Under the pieces are notes generated by a model. The model searched no databases and was not told where the DNA came from. It saw only the letters and a program-made list of their open reading frames with translations. Positions 25,980 through 34,465 of a stretch of DNA of 64,000 nt are shown here, piece by piece. The translations under genes and the position numbers were made by a program. Location: NCBI GenBank assembly GCA_038210415.1, contig JBBQWS010000007.1:1-64000 (forward strand), given 5' to 3'. Every line of letters starts with the position of its first letter. Positions within the stretch are counted from its first letter, which is position 1. Source of the DNA: JBBQWS01 sp038210415 (GTDB lineage: Bacteria > Actinomycetota > Actinomycetes > Prado026).

Positions 25980-26753
25980 TCAGGCGAGCCACTGGTGCAG
26001 GGCAGCGACCACCGCCACCACGATGATCGCCAGCCGCAGCGCCCCCTCCGGCAGGTTCCGGCCGTAGCGGGAGCCCACCAGCGCGCCGCTCGCGCTGCTG
26101 ACCGCGAGCAGCCCGGAGACCAGCCAGTTCGGGCTGGCCACCGCGACGAAGACGACCGCGGCCGTCAGGTTCGTCGCTGCGGCCACGAGGTTCTTGGCGC
26201 CGTTGGCGGCCTGCAAGCCGGAGCCGAGTACGACACCGAAGAGCGCGAGCATCAGCACCGAGAAGCCGGCCCCGAAGTAGCCGCCGTAGATCCCGCCGAC
26301 GAAGACGATCCCCATCACGAGCGAGTGCTCGCGCGCCCCACCGCCGGTCACCACGTCCCGAGCCGCCTTCCGGGTCGCGAGCCGGCGAGCGAGCCGAGGC
26401 TGCAGGGCCACCAACCCGGCCGCGAGCAGCAGCAGCACGGGCACGATCGCCTCGAACACCCTCGCCGGCAGGACCAGCAGCAGTCCGGCGCCGACAAGTC
26501 CGCCCGCGGCGGCCGGCAGGACGAGTCGTCGCACCAGGGCCCGTTGCTCGACCAGCTCACGCCGGTAGCCGTACGCACCTGCCAGCGACCCTGGGACCAG
26601 GCCGAGGGTGTTGGTGACGTTGGCCGTGACCGGCGGTAGGCCGATGGCGAGCAGCGTGGGGAACGTGAGCAGGGTTCCCGCGCCCACCACCGCGTTCATG
26701 GCCCCGGCCGTAAACCCCACCGCCAGCACCAGGACCGTCTGGAGAGGCGTCAC
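25980..26753 (-). CDS. TauE/SafE-type (TSUP) membrane transporter
   Basis: 257 residues, about seven to eight hydrophobic segments in two repeats. First repeat: LVLAVGFTAGAMNAVVGAGTLLTFPTLLAIGLPPVTANVTNTLGLVPG; second: GIVFVGGIYGGYFGAGFSVLMLALFGVVLG. These match TSUP exporters of sulfite, sulfoacetate or related anions, plus some uptake systems. GTG start with CACAAT (a -10 box) 7 bases upstream, so likely leaderless. An open frame extends further upstream but would cover the divergent pntAa promoter. Substrate unknown. Confidence 0.87.
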   Translation of the reverse strand: MTPLQTVLVLAVGFTAGAMNAVVGAGTLLTFPTLLAIGLPPVTANVTNTLGLVPGSLAGAYGYRRELVEQRALVRRLVLPAAAGGLVGAGLLLVLPARVFEAIVPVLLLLAAGLVALQPRLARRLATRKAARDVVTGGGAREHSLVMGIVFVGGIYGGYFGAGFSVLMLALFGVVLGSGLQAANGAKNLVAAATNLTAAVVFVAVASPNWLVSGLLAVSSASGALVGSRYGRNLPEGALRLAIIVVAVVAALHQWLA

Positions 26754-26867
26754 GCTCGCGATTGTGCCAGGGCCGTCGAGGGCGGGTGAGCCCAGTGTGA
26801 CCAAGACGACGCGGCAATCAGAGGGTCCGGCCCCGGGGTGCCGGAACGGCCCGCTAGTGTCCGCTAG

Positions 26868-27974
26868 ATGAGAGTCGTGGTCCCTGCAGAACAGCGGGAG
26901 GGTGAGCGCCGCGTCGCTGCCATGCCCGACAGCGTGAGGATGTTGGTCAAGGCGGGCCTCGAGGTCGTGGTCGAGTCTGGCGCCGGACGGTACGCGTTCG
27001 TCGACGACGCAGGCTACGAGGCCGCCGGGGCCCGGGTCGTCACCGGGGACGTCCTCGCCGACGCTGACGCCGTGCTGCACGTCTCCCCCTTGTCCCCGGA
27101 TCAGTGCGGGCGGCTGCGCCGGGGCGCGGTGACGGTGGGCTTCGTCGCCCCGTCCACAAACGCCGACGGCATCAGGGCCCTGCGCGACCAAGGGGTTTCG
27201 TCGTTCTCCCTCGAGCTGCTGCCACGGATCTCCCGAGCGCAGTCGATGGATGCCCTGACATCGCAGGCTCTGGTCGCCGGCTATCGCGCGGCTCTGGTCG
27301 CCGCCGAGCGGATGCCGACCTTTCTGCCGCTGCTGATGACGGCCGCCGGGACGATCCCGCCCGCGAAGGTGCTCGTGCTCGGTGCCGGGGTCGCAGGGCT
27401 GCAGGCGATCGCGACCGCGAAGCGCCTTGGTGCCGTTGTCGAGGCTTACGACGTCCGGCCCGCTTCGGCGGACGAGGTGCGGTCGATGGGCGCGAAGTTC
27501 GTTGAGCTCGACCTCGAGGCGCTCGAGGGCGGCGGCGGCTACGCGCGTGAGATGACCGAGGATCGGGGCGCCCGGCAGCGCGAGCTGCTCACCCCGTACG
27601 TCGCGAAGTCGAACGCCGTCATCACCACGGCCTCGGTGCCCGGGCGGGCGGCCCCGCTGCTGGTCACCCGGGCCATGGTCGAGCAGATGCGGCCCGGTGC
27701 CGTGGTCGTCGACCTCGCGGCCGAGTCCGGCGGCAATGTCGAGGGGTCCGTCGCCGGCGCCGAGGTCGTGATCGGCGGAGCGACCGTCTGGGGCGCGCGC
27801 GACGTGCCTTCCCAGCTGCCGGTGGACGCGAGCCGGCTCTACTCGCGCAATGTCGCGGACCTGTTGCTGCTCATGACGCGAGAGGGTGTCGTGGCACCCG
27901 ACTGGGAGGACGAGATCGTGGCCGGCTGCTGGGTGACTCGCGACGGCGACGTCCGCGAGGGGGTGACGGTATGA
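26868..27974 (+). CDS. pntAa: NAD(P)+ transhydrogenase subunit alpha part 1 (PntAa)
   Basis: 368 residues; the soluble NAD(H)-binding domain I of the proton-pumping transhydrogenase, which makes NADPH from NADH using the proton gradient. Seen: VVVPAEQREGERRVAAMPDSVRMLVKAGLEVVVESGAG, RAQSMDALTSQA, the Rossmann loop VLVLGAGVAGLQAIATAKRLGA, and DLAAESGGNVEGS. The ATG is leaderless, with TAGTGT 7 bases upstream. It overlaps pntAb by 4 nt. The alpha subunit is split into two polypeptides, as usual in actinobacteria and Rhodospirillum. Confidence 0.95.
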   Translation: MRVVVPAEQREGERRVAAMPDSVRMLVKAGLEVVVESGAGRYAFVDDAGYEAAGARVVTGDVLADADAVLHVSPLSPDQCGRLRRGAVTVGFVAPSTNADGIRALRDQGVSSFSLELLPRISRAQSMDALTSQALVAGYRAALVAAERMPTFLPLLMTAAGTIPPAKVLVLGAGVAGLQAIATAKRLGAVVEAYDVRPASADEVRSMGAKFVELDLEALEGGGGYAREMTEDRGARQRELLTPYVAKSNAVITTASVPGRAAPLLVTRAMVEQMRPGAVVVDLAAESGGNVEGSVAGAEVVIGGATVWGARDVPSQLPVDASRLYSRNVADLLLLMTREGVVAPDWEDEIVAGCWVTRDGDVREGVTV

Positions 27975-28255
27975 GCGGCAACATGGCTCTGCTGACCGTG
28001 TTCGTGCTGGCTGTGTTCGTCGGGTTCGAGGTCGTGTCCAAGGTGTCGACGACCCTGCACACCCCGCTGATGTCTGGCGCCAACGCGATCCACGGTGTCA
28101 TCCTCGTCGGCGCGATCCTGGTGACCGGCAACGCCGAGGGCGCGGTCCAGATCACGCTGGGACTGCTGGCGATCGTGCTCGCCACGGTCAACATGGTCGG
28201 CGGCTTCGTCGTGACCGACCGGATGCTCGAGATGTTCAAGGGCAAGAAGCCATGA
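27971..28255 (+). CDS. pntAb: NAD(P)+ transhydrogenase subunit alpha part 2 (PntAb)
   Basis: 94 residues; the membrane part of the alpha subunit. Three hydrophobic helices: LLTVFVLAVFVGFEVVSKV, HGVILVGAILVTG and TLGLLAIVLATVNMVGGFVVTDRML. The ending VVTDRMLEMFKGKKP is typical of the family. ATGA overlaps join it to both pntAa and pntB, so the three subunits are made from one message in fixed order. Confidence 0.95.
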   Translation: MSGNMALLTVFVLAVFVGFEVVSKVSTTLHTPLMSGANAIHGVILVGAILVTGNAEGAVQITLGLLAIVLATVNMVGGFVVTDRMLEMFKGKKP

Positions 28256-29634
28256 CCAAGCAGACCGTGATCGACCTTGCGTACCTCGTCGCAGCCATCT
28301 GCTTCATCCTCGCCCTCAAGGGGTTGTCGTCGCCCAAGTCGGCCCGCAACGGCAACCTGATCGGCGCGTTCGGAGCCGGGCTTGCCGTCGTGACCGTGCT
28401 GCTCAGCGGCGGTCTGGCTCACATGCCGCTGATCCTCGGCGCGATCGTCGTCGGGTCCGCCGCCGCCGTACCCACATCGCGACGGGTACCCATGACGGCG
28501 ATGCCGCAGTTGGTTGCGCTGTTCAACGGCGTGGGCGGCGGTGCCGCGGCGATCGTGGCGTACCTCGAGGTGCCGAAGACCGGTGGCGGGTTCGCGCTGG
28601 TGGCGTCGTTGTTCACGGTGATCGTCGGCTCGGTGTCGTTCAGCGGTTCGGTGGTCACCTTCCTCAAGCTGCAGGAGGTCATGACCACACGTCCGGTGGT
28701 GCTGCCCGGGCACGCGGTGTTCTTCGGCGGGTCGTTGTTCGGTTCGGTCGCGCTGGCTGCTGTCACGTTCGCTCAGGGCGGTTCGAACCACGCATCCACG
28801 CTGGCTGCGATCGGCGTCGTGGTGCTCGCTCTCGCGGCGGGTGCGCTGTTCGTGCTGCCGGTCGGCGGTGCGGACGTTCCTATTGTCATCTCGCTGCTCA
28901 ACGCGTTCACCGGTCTCACCGTTGCGGCCTCCGGCTACGTCCTCGACAACGTGCTGCTCCTCATCGCCGGGACCCTGGTCGGCGCGTCCGGCACGATCCT
29001 CACGCGGCTGATGGCTACTGCCATGGGGCGACCGATCACCGCGACGCTCTTCGGCGCGATCCGCGGCGGTTCGTCCGCCGGGTCCACCGCCGTCGGTGGT
29101 GATCGCCCGGTGCGCTCGGCGACCGCCGACGACGTGGCGATCTTGCTCAACTACGCGACCAAGGTCATCGTCGTGCCCGGCTACGGACTGGCTGTGGCGC
29201 AGGCCCAGCACACCGTGCGTGAGCTGGCCGACCTCCTTGCCGCGCGCGACGTCGAGGTGCTGTACGGCATCCATCCGGTCGCCGGCCGGATGCCCGGGCA
29301 CATGAACGTCCTGCTCGCCGAGGCCAACATCCCGTACGAGCAGCTCAAGGAGATGGACGAGGTCAACCCGCAGTTCGCCACCACCGACGTGGTGCTGGTG
29401 ATCGGCGCCAACGACGTCGTGAACCCGGCCGCCCGACAGCCCGGTACCCCGATCTCCGGCATGCCGATCCTCGACGTCGACCAGGCGCAGAACGTCATCT
29501 TCCTGAAGCGGTCGATGCGCCCCGGGTTCGCCGGCATCGACAACGAGCTCCTCTACCAGCCGAACACCACCTTGCTCTTCGGCGACGCGAAGGACTCCCT
29601 CACCAAGGTCGTCGCGGCCCTCAAGGCCCTCTAG
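28252..29634 (+). CDS. pntB: NAD(P)+ transhydrogenase subunit beta (PntB)
   Basis: 460 residues. N-terminal membrane domain of eight to nine helices carrying proton-channel residues (MPQLVALFNGVGGGAAA), followed by the NADP(H)-binding domain III from about residue 285: VIVVPGYGLAVAQAQHTVRELADLL, HPVAGRMPGHMNVLLAEA, VVLVIGANDVVNPAA and FGDAKDS. Last gene of the pnt operon; the stop is 12 bp before a repeat arm (29647). Confidence 0.95.
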   Translation: MTKQTVIDLAYLVAAICFILALKGLSSPKSARNGNLIGAFGAGLAVVTVLLSGGLAHMPLILGAIVVGSAAAVPTSRRVPMTAMPQLVALFNGVGGGAAAIVAYLEVPKTGGGFALVASLFTVIVGSVSFSGSVVTFLKLQEVMTTRPVVLPGHAVFFGGSLFGSVALAAVTFAQGGSNHASTLAAIGVVVLALAAGALFVLPVGGADVPIVISLLNAFTGLTVAASGYVLDNVLLLIAGTLVGASGTILTRLMATAMGRPITATLFGAIRGGSSAGSTAVGGDRPVRSATADDVAILLNYATKVIVVPGYGLAVAQAQHTVRELADLLAARDVEVLYGIHPVAGRMPGHMNVLLAEANIPYEQLKEMDEVNPQFATTDVVLVIGANDVVNPAARQPGTPISGMPILDVDQAQNVIFLKRSMRPGFAGIDNELLYQPNTTLLFGDAKDSLTKVVAALKAL

Positions 29635-29646
29635 CCACCCCCCTTC

Positions 29647-29675
29647 CGCCACAAGGGCCCCCTCATGCCACTAGA
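29647..29675. repeat. Left arm of an inverted repeat enclosing the YchJ-type gene
   Basis: 29 nt that match the reverse complement of 30113-30141 at 27 of 29 positions. Its core AGGGNNCCCT is itself palindromic. The ATG of the enclosed gene lies inside this arm (29665). Confidence 0.8.
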
Positions 29676-30117
29676 TCGAGCTTCGGGGCCACTCATCCGC
29701 GACGGGTCTTGTCCCTGCGGGCTCGGGTCCGGCTACGAGCAGTGCTGCGGGCGGTTCCATCGCGGCGCAGAGGCGCCTACTGCCGTGCTGCTGATGCGCT
29801 CCCGCTATGCAGCGTTCGTCGTCGGCGACGGTGCGTACCTGCTGCTCACCTGGCACCCGTCGACGCGCCCGGCCCGGCTGGAGCTCGACGCGAACGTCGC
29901 GTGGCAGGGCTTGGACGTGACCGGATCGACAGGCGGCAGCGCCTTCGAGACGGAGGGGGTCGTCGAGTTCGTGGCGCGCTTCCGGGTCGGACGCCGCGAC
30001 GGTTCGCAGCACGAGCGGAGCAGGTTCGTCCGCGAGGACGGACACTGGCGGTACGCCGGGGAGGTCGACCCGACGACCGCGGGCCCACCCGGTCAGGGGC
30101 GCGGCAGTTCGGTCTAG
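29665..30117 (+). CDS. YchJ-family (UPF0225) SEC-C motif protein
   Basis: 150 residues. N-terminal SEC-C zinc motif CPCGLGSGYEQCCGRFH (residues 16-32), then the YchJ core LMRSRYAAFVVGDGAYLLLTWHPSTRP, VEFVARFRV and the ending SRFVREDGHWRYAGEV. The second SEC-C motif of the E. coli protein is absent, as in many actinobacterial members. Function unknown, possibly protein-protein contact. Start and stop codons lie inside the two arms of a 29-nt inverted repeat, and the first five residues (MPLDR) are encoded by it. A TTG at 29708 just before the zinc motif is an alternative start. Confidence 0.82.
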   Translation: MPLDRASGPLIRDGSCPCGLGSGYEQCCGRFHRGAEAPTAVLLMRSRYAAFVVGDGAYLLLTWHPSTRPARLELDANVAWQGLDVTGSTGGSAFETEGVVEFVARFRVGRRDGSQHERSRFVREDGHWRYAGEVDPTTAGPPGQGRGSSV

Positions 30118-30141
30118 TGGCATCAGGGGACCCTTGTGGCG
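30113..30141. repeat. Right arm of the inverted repeat enclosing the YchJ-type gene
   Basis: Reverse-complement match (27 of 29) to 29647-29675; the match extends weakly a few bases further inward. The stop codon of the enclosed gene (30115-30117) lies in it. It also sits between two convergent genes (this one and upp). Confidence 0.8.
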
Positions 30142-30149
30142 ATAGGGGG

Positions 30150-30788
30150 TCAGACGACGCCGTAGAGGCGGTCGCCGGCATCCCCGAGGCCTGGCACGAT
30201 GTAGCCCTTCTCGTTGAGCCGCTCGTCCAGCCCTGCCGTGACCACGGTGACGGCTGAGCCCTGCGCCCCCAGCTCGGTCTCAAGGTTCGCGAGGCCTTCC
30301 GGCGCCGCGAGCAGGCAGATGGCGGTGACGTCGGAGGCCCCCCGGGCCAGCAGGAGCTCGATCGTGGTGACCAGGGTGCCGCCCGTGGCCAGCATCGGGT
30401 CCAGGACGTAGACCTGCCGTCCCGTGAGGTCGTCCGGCAGCCGGTCGGCGTACGTCGTGGCCCGCAGCGTCGTCTCGTCGCGCACCATGCCGAGGAAGCC
30501 CACCTCGGCGGTCGGCAGCAGTCGCACCATGCCTTCGAGCATGCCGAGGCCCGCCCGCAGCACGGGGACGACGAGGGGTCGCGGTAGGGACAGCCGTACC
30601 CCGATCGCGGTTGCGACCGGCGTCTCGACCTCGACGGGTTCGGTACGGACGTCCCGGGTGGCCTCGTACGCGAGCAGGGTCACCAGCTCGTCGGCCAGCC
30701 GCCGGAACGTCGGTGAGTCGGTGCGCCGGTCGCGCAGCGTGGTGAGCTTGTGGGCAACCAGCGGGTGCTCCGCCACGTGTACGCGCAT
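30150..30788 (-). CDS. upp: Uracil phosphoribosyltransferase
   Basis: 212 residues. Converts uracil and PRPP to UMP in pyrimidine salvage; cytosolic. Seen: [42 protein letters not shown], the PRPP loop [13 protein letters not shown] and the uracil-binding C-terminus [16 protein letters not shown]. The ATG has TAGCCT 7 bases upstream on its strand, so translation is probably leaderless; longer in-frame starts would run past that promoter. Convergent with the YchJ-type gene. Confidence 0.96.
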   Translation of the reverse strand: MRVHVAEHPLVAHKLTTLRDRRTDSPTFRRLADELVTLLAYEATRDVRTEPVEVETPVATAIGVRLSLPRPLVVPVLRAGLGMLEGMVRLLPTAEVGFLGMVRDETTLRATTYADRLPDDLTGRQVYVLDPMLATGGTLVTTIELLLARGASDVTAICLLAAPEGLANLETELGAQGSAVTVVTAGLDERLNEKGYIVPGLGDAGDRLYGVV

Positions 30789-30876
30789 GCGCCGAAGGCT
30801 AGCGTGCGCGTACGGGACGTCCGGCGCGGGACCACCGGCCCTGTCGGTACCCGGCCAGCCGTGCCACCATGCCCCC

Positions 30877-31377
30877 ATGGCAGATGGACGTTCGGACACC
30901 TCGGCGGACGACTTCGCGATCACGGCTTACCGCGAGGACGGTGCCTGGGTCGTGGCGCCGCTGCCCCCGAGCGCGGCCGAGGGCCTGGAGTCGTTGATGC
31001 ACGCGCTGCGCCAGCAGCCCGGCGAGGGCGGCTCGCTCGGGCTGGTCTCGGTCGGCGACGACTTCTTCGTGGCCGTCCGCGTGTTCGGCAACGACGAGTG
31101 GCTGCTGCTCAGCGATGTCACCGCGGCGGAGGACTGGCCGCTCGCCCGCGAGGTGCTCGACCGGCTGGAGCTGCCGATGCCGGTGGGCGACGAGCTCGAC
31201 ACCGTGCAGCCGGCCGGTGACCTCAGCGCGTTCGCCGACCTGGGCATGCCGCCCATGGAGGTCGCGATGCTGTGCGAGGACCCCGACCTCTACCCCGACG
31301 AGATGCTGAGCTCGATCGCTGTGCGACTCGGGTTCGGCGAGGAATTCGAAGCCGCCGTCGACCAGATTCTCGACTGA
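30877..31377 (+). CDS. tRNA adenosine deaminase-associated protein
   Basis: 166 residues. A conserved actinobacterial protein found just upstream of tad[53 protein letters not shown], and the acidic end [35 protein letters not shown]. It stops 6 bp before the tadA start, consistent with a two-gene unit and a role alongside TadA. Its biochemical role is not established. Confidence 0.88.
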   Translation: MADGRSDTSADDFAITAYREDGAWVVAPLPPSAAEGLESLMHALRQQPGEGGSLGLVSVGDDFFVAVRVFGNDEWLLLSDVTAAEDWPLAREVLDRLELPMPVGDELDTVQPAGDLSAFADLGMPPMEVAMLCEDPDLYPDEMLSSIAVRLGFGEEFEAAVDQILD

Positions 31378-31383
31378 CCGCAG

Positions 31384-31842
31384 GTGCTCACCTTCCCGTA
31401 CGACTCGGCGATGCGTCTTGCCCTCGCCGAGGCCTCGGGCGCGGAGGCCGACGGCGACGTCCCGGTCGGCTGCGTCGTCCTCGGCCCGGATGGCGATGTG
31501 GTCGCCACCGGTCGCAATGCGCGCGAGGCCGACGCCGACCCGACCGGCCACGCCGAGATCGTCGCGATCCGGGCCGCCGGAAGAGCCCTCGACGAGTGGC
31601 GACTCACCGGCTGCACCCTGGTGGTCACGTTGGAGCCCTGCACGATGTGCGCGGGCGCAATCGTGCTGGCCCGGTTCGACCGCGTCATCTTCGGTGCGTA
31701 CGACCCCAAAGCCGGTGCGGTGGGGTCGCTCTGGGACGTCGTACGGGACCGGAGGCTCAACCACCGGCCCGAGGTGGTCGGCGGCGTCCTCGAGGCGGAG
31801 TGCTCGGAACAGCTCGCCAGGTGGTTCCGTACCCGCCGCTGA
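31384..31842 (+). CDS. tadA: tRNA-specific adenosine deaminase TadA
   Basis: 152 residues. Deaminates A34 of tRNA-Arg(ACG) to inosine. Zinc and catalytic residues: His56 and Glu58 in GHAEIVAIRAA, Cys86 and Cys89 in TLEPCTMCAGAIVLARFD. The FGAYDPKAGAVGSLWDVVRD segment is typical of TadA. GTG start close behind the associated gene. Directly followed by tRNA-Ser(CGA). Confidence 0.95.
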   Translation: MLTFPYDSAMRLALAEASGAEADGDVPVGCVVLGPDGDVVATGRNAREADADPTGHAEIVAIRAAGRALDEWRLTGCTLVVTLEPCTMCAGAIVLARFDRVIFGAYDPKAGAVGSLWDVVRDRRLNHRPEVVGGVLEAECSEQLARWFRTRR

Positions 31843-31862
31843 CCTCCGGTAGCCTGTCCGGC

Positions 31863-31952
31863 GGTGGCGTGTCCGAGCGGCCGAAGGAGCACGCCTCGAA
31901 AGCGTGTGAGGGGGCAACCTCTCCGTGGGTTCAAATCCCACCGCCACCGCCA
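31863..31952 (+). tRNA. tRNA-Ser (anticodon CGA), CCA encoded
   Basis: Acceptor arms GGTGGCG and CGCCACC pair fully; anticodon loop CTCGAAA on the stem CACGC/GCGTG gives CGA; the long variable arm is that of a class II serine tRNA; the T arm is GTGGG-TTCAAAT-CCCAC. Discriminator G and CCA follow at 31949-31952. A -10 box (TAGCCT) ends 7 bases upstream. A tyrosine-integrase remnant lies 100 bp downstream, so the 3' end of this gene is a likely old integration site. Confidence 0.96.
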
Positions 31953-32052
31953 ACCTGAGATGGTGTTCCTGCAGGTCAGAGGCTTGCAGGGGCACCACCC
32001 GGGTCCTGAGAATCGCTCCCTGGTCACAGGAATGGTCACAGAACCCGGCTGC

Positions 32053-32805
32053 CTACTCTGGGTCGCCGGTAACAAGCGCCGAAACGCGCGCGGCGGCGAC
32101 GGCCTGCATCCCCACGTCCACGTGGGAGTAGATGTCCAACGTGATGGAAACGTTCGCGTGTCCGAGTCGCTCCTGAACCACCCGGGGGTGAACGCCGGCG
32201 CGCAGAGCAAGGGTTTCGTGGGTGTGACGTAAGTCGAGGAGGCGGATCTTCGGCAAACCGAGCCGCTTGACCCACCGGCCGAAGTAGTAGGAAAGCGTCT
32301 TCGGATGGAGTCGGCCACCGTCGGCGACGCAGACGACCAGGTCGCCATCGTCGTAGGCCGCGCCGAGGGCCAGACGTTCTTGGAGCTGCCCGCTTCGGTG
32401 CCATCGAAGAGCCGCGACTGTGGCGGCATCAAGTGCCACCTGGCGGCGCCCCTTCTGCGTCTTGGGGGTTCCCCACGCCATGCCCGGCTCGCCCTTGCGT
32501 TGTACGTCCGTGGTTATGAGAGTTCGTGAGATGAAGAGACGGGCGCCCTCGAAGTCCACGTCGGACCACCGGAGCCCCAAGACCTCGCCGCGTCGTATTC
32601 TGGTGGTCGCGAGCAACCACCACCCACCAGCGAGACGATCCTCAGCTGCCCCGTTGAGGAAAGCCCGCAGCTCGCCTGTCCGTGGCCATGTTAGAGTCCC
32701 CGGTGGTGGACAGCAAAAGTCCCCACGTCGCGTCCCGTCGTGTCTGCCGGGCGAGCGGATCTGGGGTGGCTTCGACGAGACTCACGACTACGTCGACTGC
32801 TTGTG
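32053..32805 (-). pseudogene. Tyrosine recombinase (phage-type integrase), 5'-truncated remnant
   Basis: The catalytic domain is intact over about 210 residues: TGELRAFLNGAAEDRLAGGWWLLATTRIRRGEVLGLRWSDVD (first Arg), LLDLRHTHETLALRAGVHPRVVQERLGH (His-x-x-Arg type) and the nucleophile Tyr in LDIYSHV. No SAM-like core-binding domain or start codon can be joined to it. Upstream DNA gives a piece of linker-like sequence, VVSLVEATPDPLARQTRRD, in another frame, ending at a stop near 32805. I read this as a frameshifted, 5'-deleted integrase left by an element that used tRNA-Ser(CGA). No second att copy was found in this window. Confidence 0.75.
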
Positions 32806-33123
32806 CCGGGCCCTACCTGCTGGACCAAGGGATGCGCCGCAGTCTCGGTGTTGACCGGCGCCCTCGCGGTGGCCGACTGCAAGCTGAAGGCGCACGAGAC
32901 TCACTGCGAGCACCTGCGGACCAACACCGTCGACGAGATCCTCGCCATGTACGACAAGCTCTGTGGCCATCAGCGTGCGACCACAAGGACGACGACGCCG
33001 ATGGTTGCGTCGAGTGCCGCAAGCAGCACTAGCGGCATCACCACGATCACCACCACCGCCACGGCCGTGGCCGCGATGAGGACTCCGATGACTCCGACGA
33101 CTCGAAGGACTCTGGCTCTTCGC
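32806..33123. other. Stretch without a confident gene (remnant of an integrated element?)
   Basis: Plus-strand reading from 32740 gives VADCKLKAHETHCEHLRTNTVDEILAMYDKLCGH with strongly G/C-biased third positions. Minus-strand reading gives one hydrophobic stretch (VLIAATAVAVVVIVVMPLVLLA) over 33000-33100. Neither has a ribosome site or a family match I recognise. The block lies between the integrase remnant and the UbiA gene and may hold decayed accessory genes. Confidence 0.4.
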
Positions 33124-34149
33124 CTAGCTGATGTCCTGACTGGTTGATCTGTCAGCTGGCACCAGCAGGTTGGTCTGCTCGCCGAAGCGTGCGATGTCAA
33201 CAGCCCACCACAGCATCGCCAGCGTGACGACGGCCATCAGGAGTCCGGCCAGCACCGGTGCTGTGGCTGCCTGCGCGGTGCCGTAGTGGACGAGTAGCGC
33301 CAGGATGAGTCCACGGCCGCAGATCGCGATTGCTGCGATCAGAGCCTCGTCCGTGCGCGGGCTCGTTGACCGTTCGAGCGCGCCGAGCAGCAGGAGGGCA
33401 GCGACGAGGAAGGCCGCGTACGCAAGCACGATCGACATGTTCACCTCGGCTACAGCCATGAGCACGGCCGAGCCGGCCACCCACAGCGCTGCGCTGAGCC
33501 GGCAGGTCCAGACGCGGCCTCGACGCACCAGGAAGGTGCGCTTTCCGAGCAGTGCGTCACCGCGTACATCGCGGAAGTCCTTGAGCAGGATGCGCCCGAT
33601 GAACCCGAGGTAGAGGCCGCCCAGCAGGCCAAGGTCGGACATCTTGATGCTGGGTCGCGCGGCAAGGATGCCCGCGAGGAAAGGAACCGCGACGAATCCG
33701 AACGGGAGCAGGAGCGGAGCAACGAAGCCGCGCCTGGACAGCTGAAGCGGGGGGATGGAGTACGCGCACGCTAGCAGGAGACCGGCTAGCGTGATCGCGG
33801 CGCAAGCCCAACCGATCGTGGCTGCAACCACGAGTGCAACCAGCGCCCCCACGACCGCGACGATGCGAACCTCGATCGTGGTCGCAGTACCGACAACCAG
33901 CGGTCGGCTCAGGTCGCCGGCCAAGTTGATGCGATCGACCGCGATGTCCGAGAGGTCGTTGACCGCCACGGCGAACGTAACGAATCCGACGACGACCAGC
34001 AGCGCTCGCAGAAGGGCGCCGTGGTCCTCGGCGTGGCCCGCGTGAGCAACGCCGAGGGCAGCAAACATGCCCAGGAGGATGACCAGCGCGGGTCGCGCGA
34101 GCACAAGGATCAGGCGGACCCGGACGAGGGCGCCGTGGGCCGCATTCAC
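33124..34149 (-). CDS. UbiA-family prenyltransferase
   Basis: 341 residues, about nine membrane helices. The first Asp-rich motif is NDLSDIAVDR (residues 64-73) and the second is KDFRDVRGD, together binding the prenyl diphosphate through Mg2+. This places it among membrane aromatic prenyltransferases (4-hydroxybenzoate, chlorophyll or menaquinone type). The acceptor is unknown and no quinone genes adjoin. The GTG start overlaps the stop of a small membrane-protein gene (GTGA), and GGATGGGA precedes it. Confidence 0.86.
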   Translation of the reverse strand: MNAAHGALVRVRLILVLARPALVILLGMFAALGVAHAGHAEDHGALLRALLVVVGFVTFAVAVNDLSDIAVDRINLAGDLSRPLVVGTATTIEVRIVAVVGALVALVVAATIGWACAAITLAGLLLACAYSIPPLQLSRRGFVAPLLLPFGFVAVPFLAGILAARPSIKMSDLGLLGGLYLGFIGRILLKDFRDVRGDALLGKRTFLVRRGRVWTCRLSAALWVAGSAVLMAVAEVNMSIVLAYAAFLVAALLLLGALERSTSPRTDEALIAAIAICGRGLILALLVHYGTAQAATAPVLAGLLMAVVTLAMLWWAVDIARFGEQTNLLVPADRSTSQDIS

Positions 34150-34319
34150 TTGTTTCCCATCCTCGCGTTGCTGATGGCGATAACGAAGAGCACGACTGCG
34201 ACAACCAACAACCCGGCGAACGCCGCCAGCCCTGCGGCGACCCACAGCAAGATCTTGGCGTTTCGCGATCTTGGTACTTTCGGCGGCGGGTTCGACGGCG
34301 CGCAGACGTCCTCGTCCAT
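34146..34319 (-). CDS. Small single-span membrane protein
   Basis: 57 residues: a Pro-rich basic N-terminus (APSNPPPKVPRSRNAK) and one hydrophobic helix (ILLWVAAGLAAFAGLLVVAVVLFVIAI). The ATG at 34319 is preceded by GGAAGGGGG. Its stop overlaps the start of the UbiA gene, so it is translationally coupled and may be a partner or assembly factor of that enzyme (inference). Confidence 0.6.
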   Translation of the reverse strand: MDEDVCAPSNPPPKVPRSRNAKILLWVAAGLAAFAGLLVVAVVLFVIAISNARMGNK

Positions 34320-34465
34320 CGCGCCCCCTTCCTTCCGGCGAGTCCCTGCGATGACCCTACGACAGGACCTCGGCAAGGAAGGCGGCCGATGGTTGTTCGT
34401 GCTAGACAGGACCAGTTGTGAGCAGAGGCTCGGTGAGCCGCCAGCCAACGGTGAGGAGTCCCGGT

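Noticed and set aside
26754..27191. N-terminal extension of the TauE-type frame
   Set aside because: It would run across the pntAa promoter and start; the hydrophobic protein begins cleanly at the GTG at 26753 with its own -10 box.
27871..29652. 593-codon open frame on the minus strand opposite the pnt operon
   Set aside because: It lies fully antisense to three clear transhydrogenase genes and encodes a low-complexity His/Asp/Arg-rich product, a usual by-product of G/C-biased third positions.
29671..30123. Minus-strand frame also starting MPLDR opposite the YchJ-type gene
   Set aside because: The matching start is caused by the inverted repeat; the SEC-C and YchJ motifs are on the plus strand.
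32740..33147. 135-codon plus-strand gene
   Set aside because: Its central part has good codon bias but the Thr-rich end overlaps the complement of a hydrophobic stretch and the UbiA stop; kept only as unassigned.
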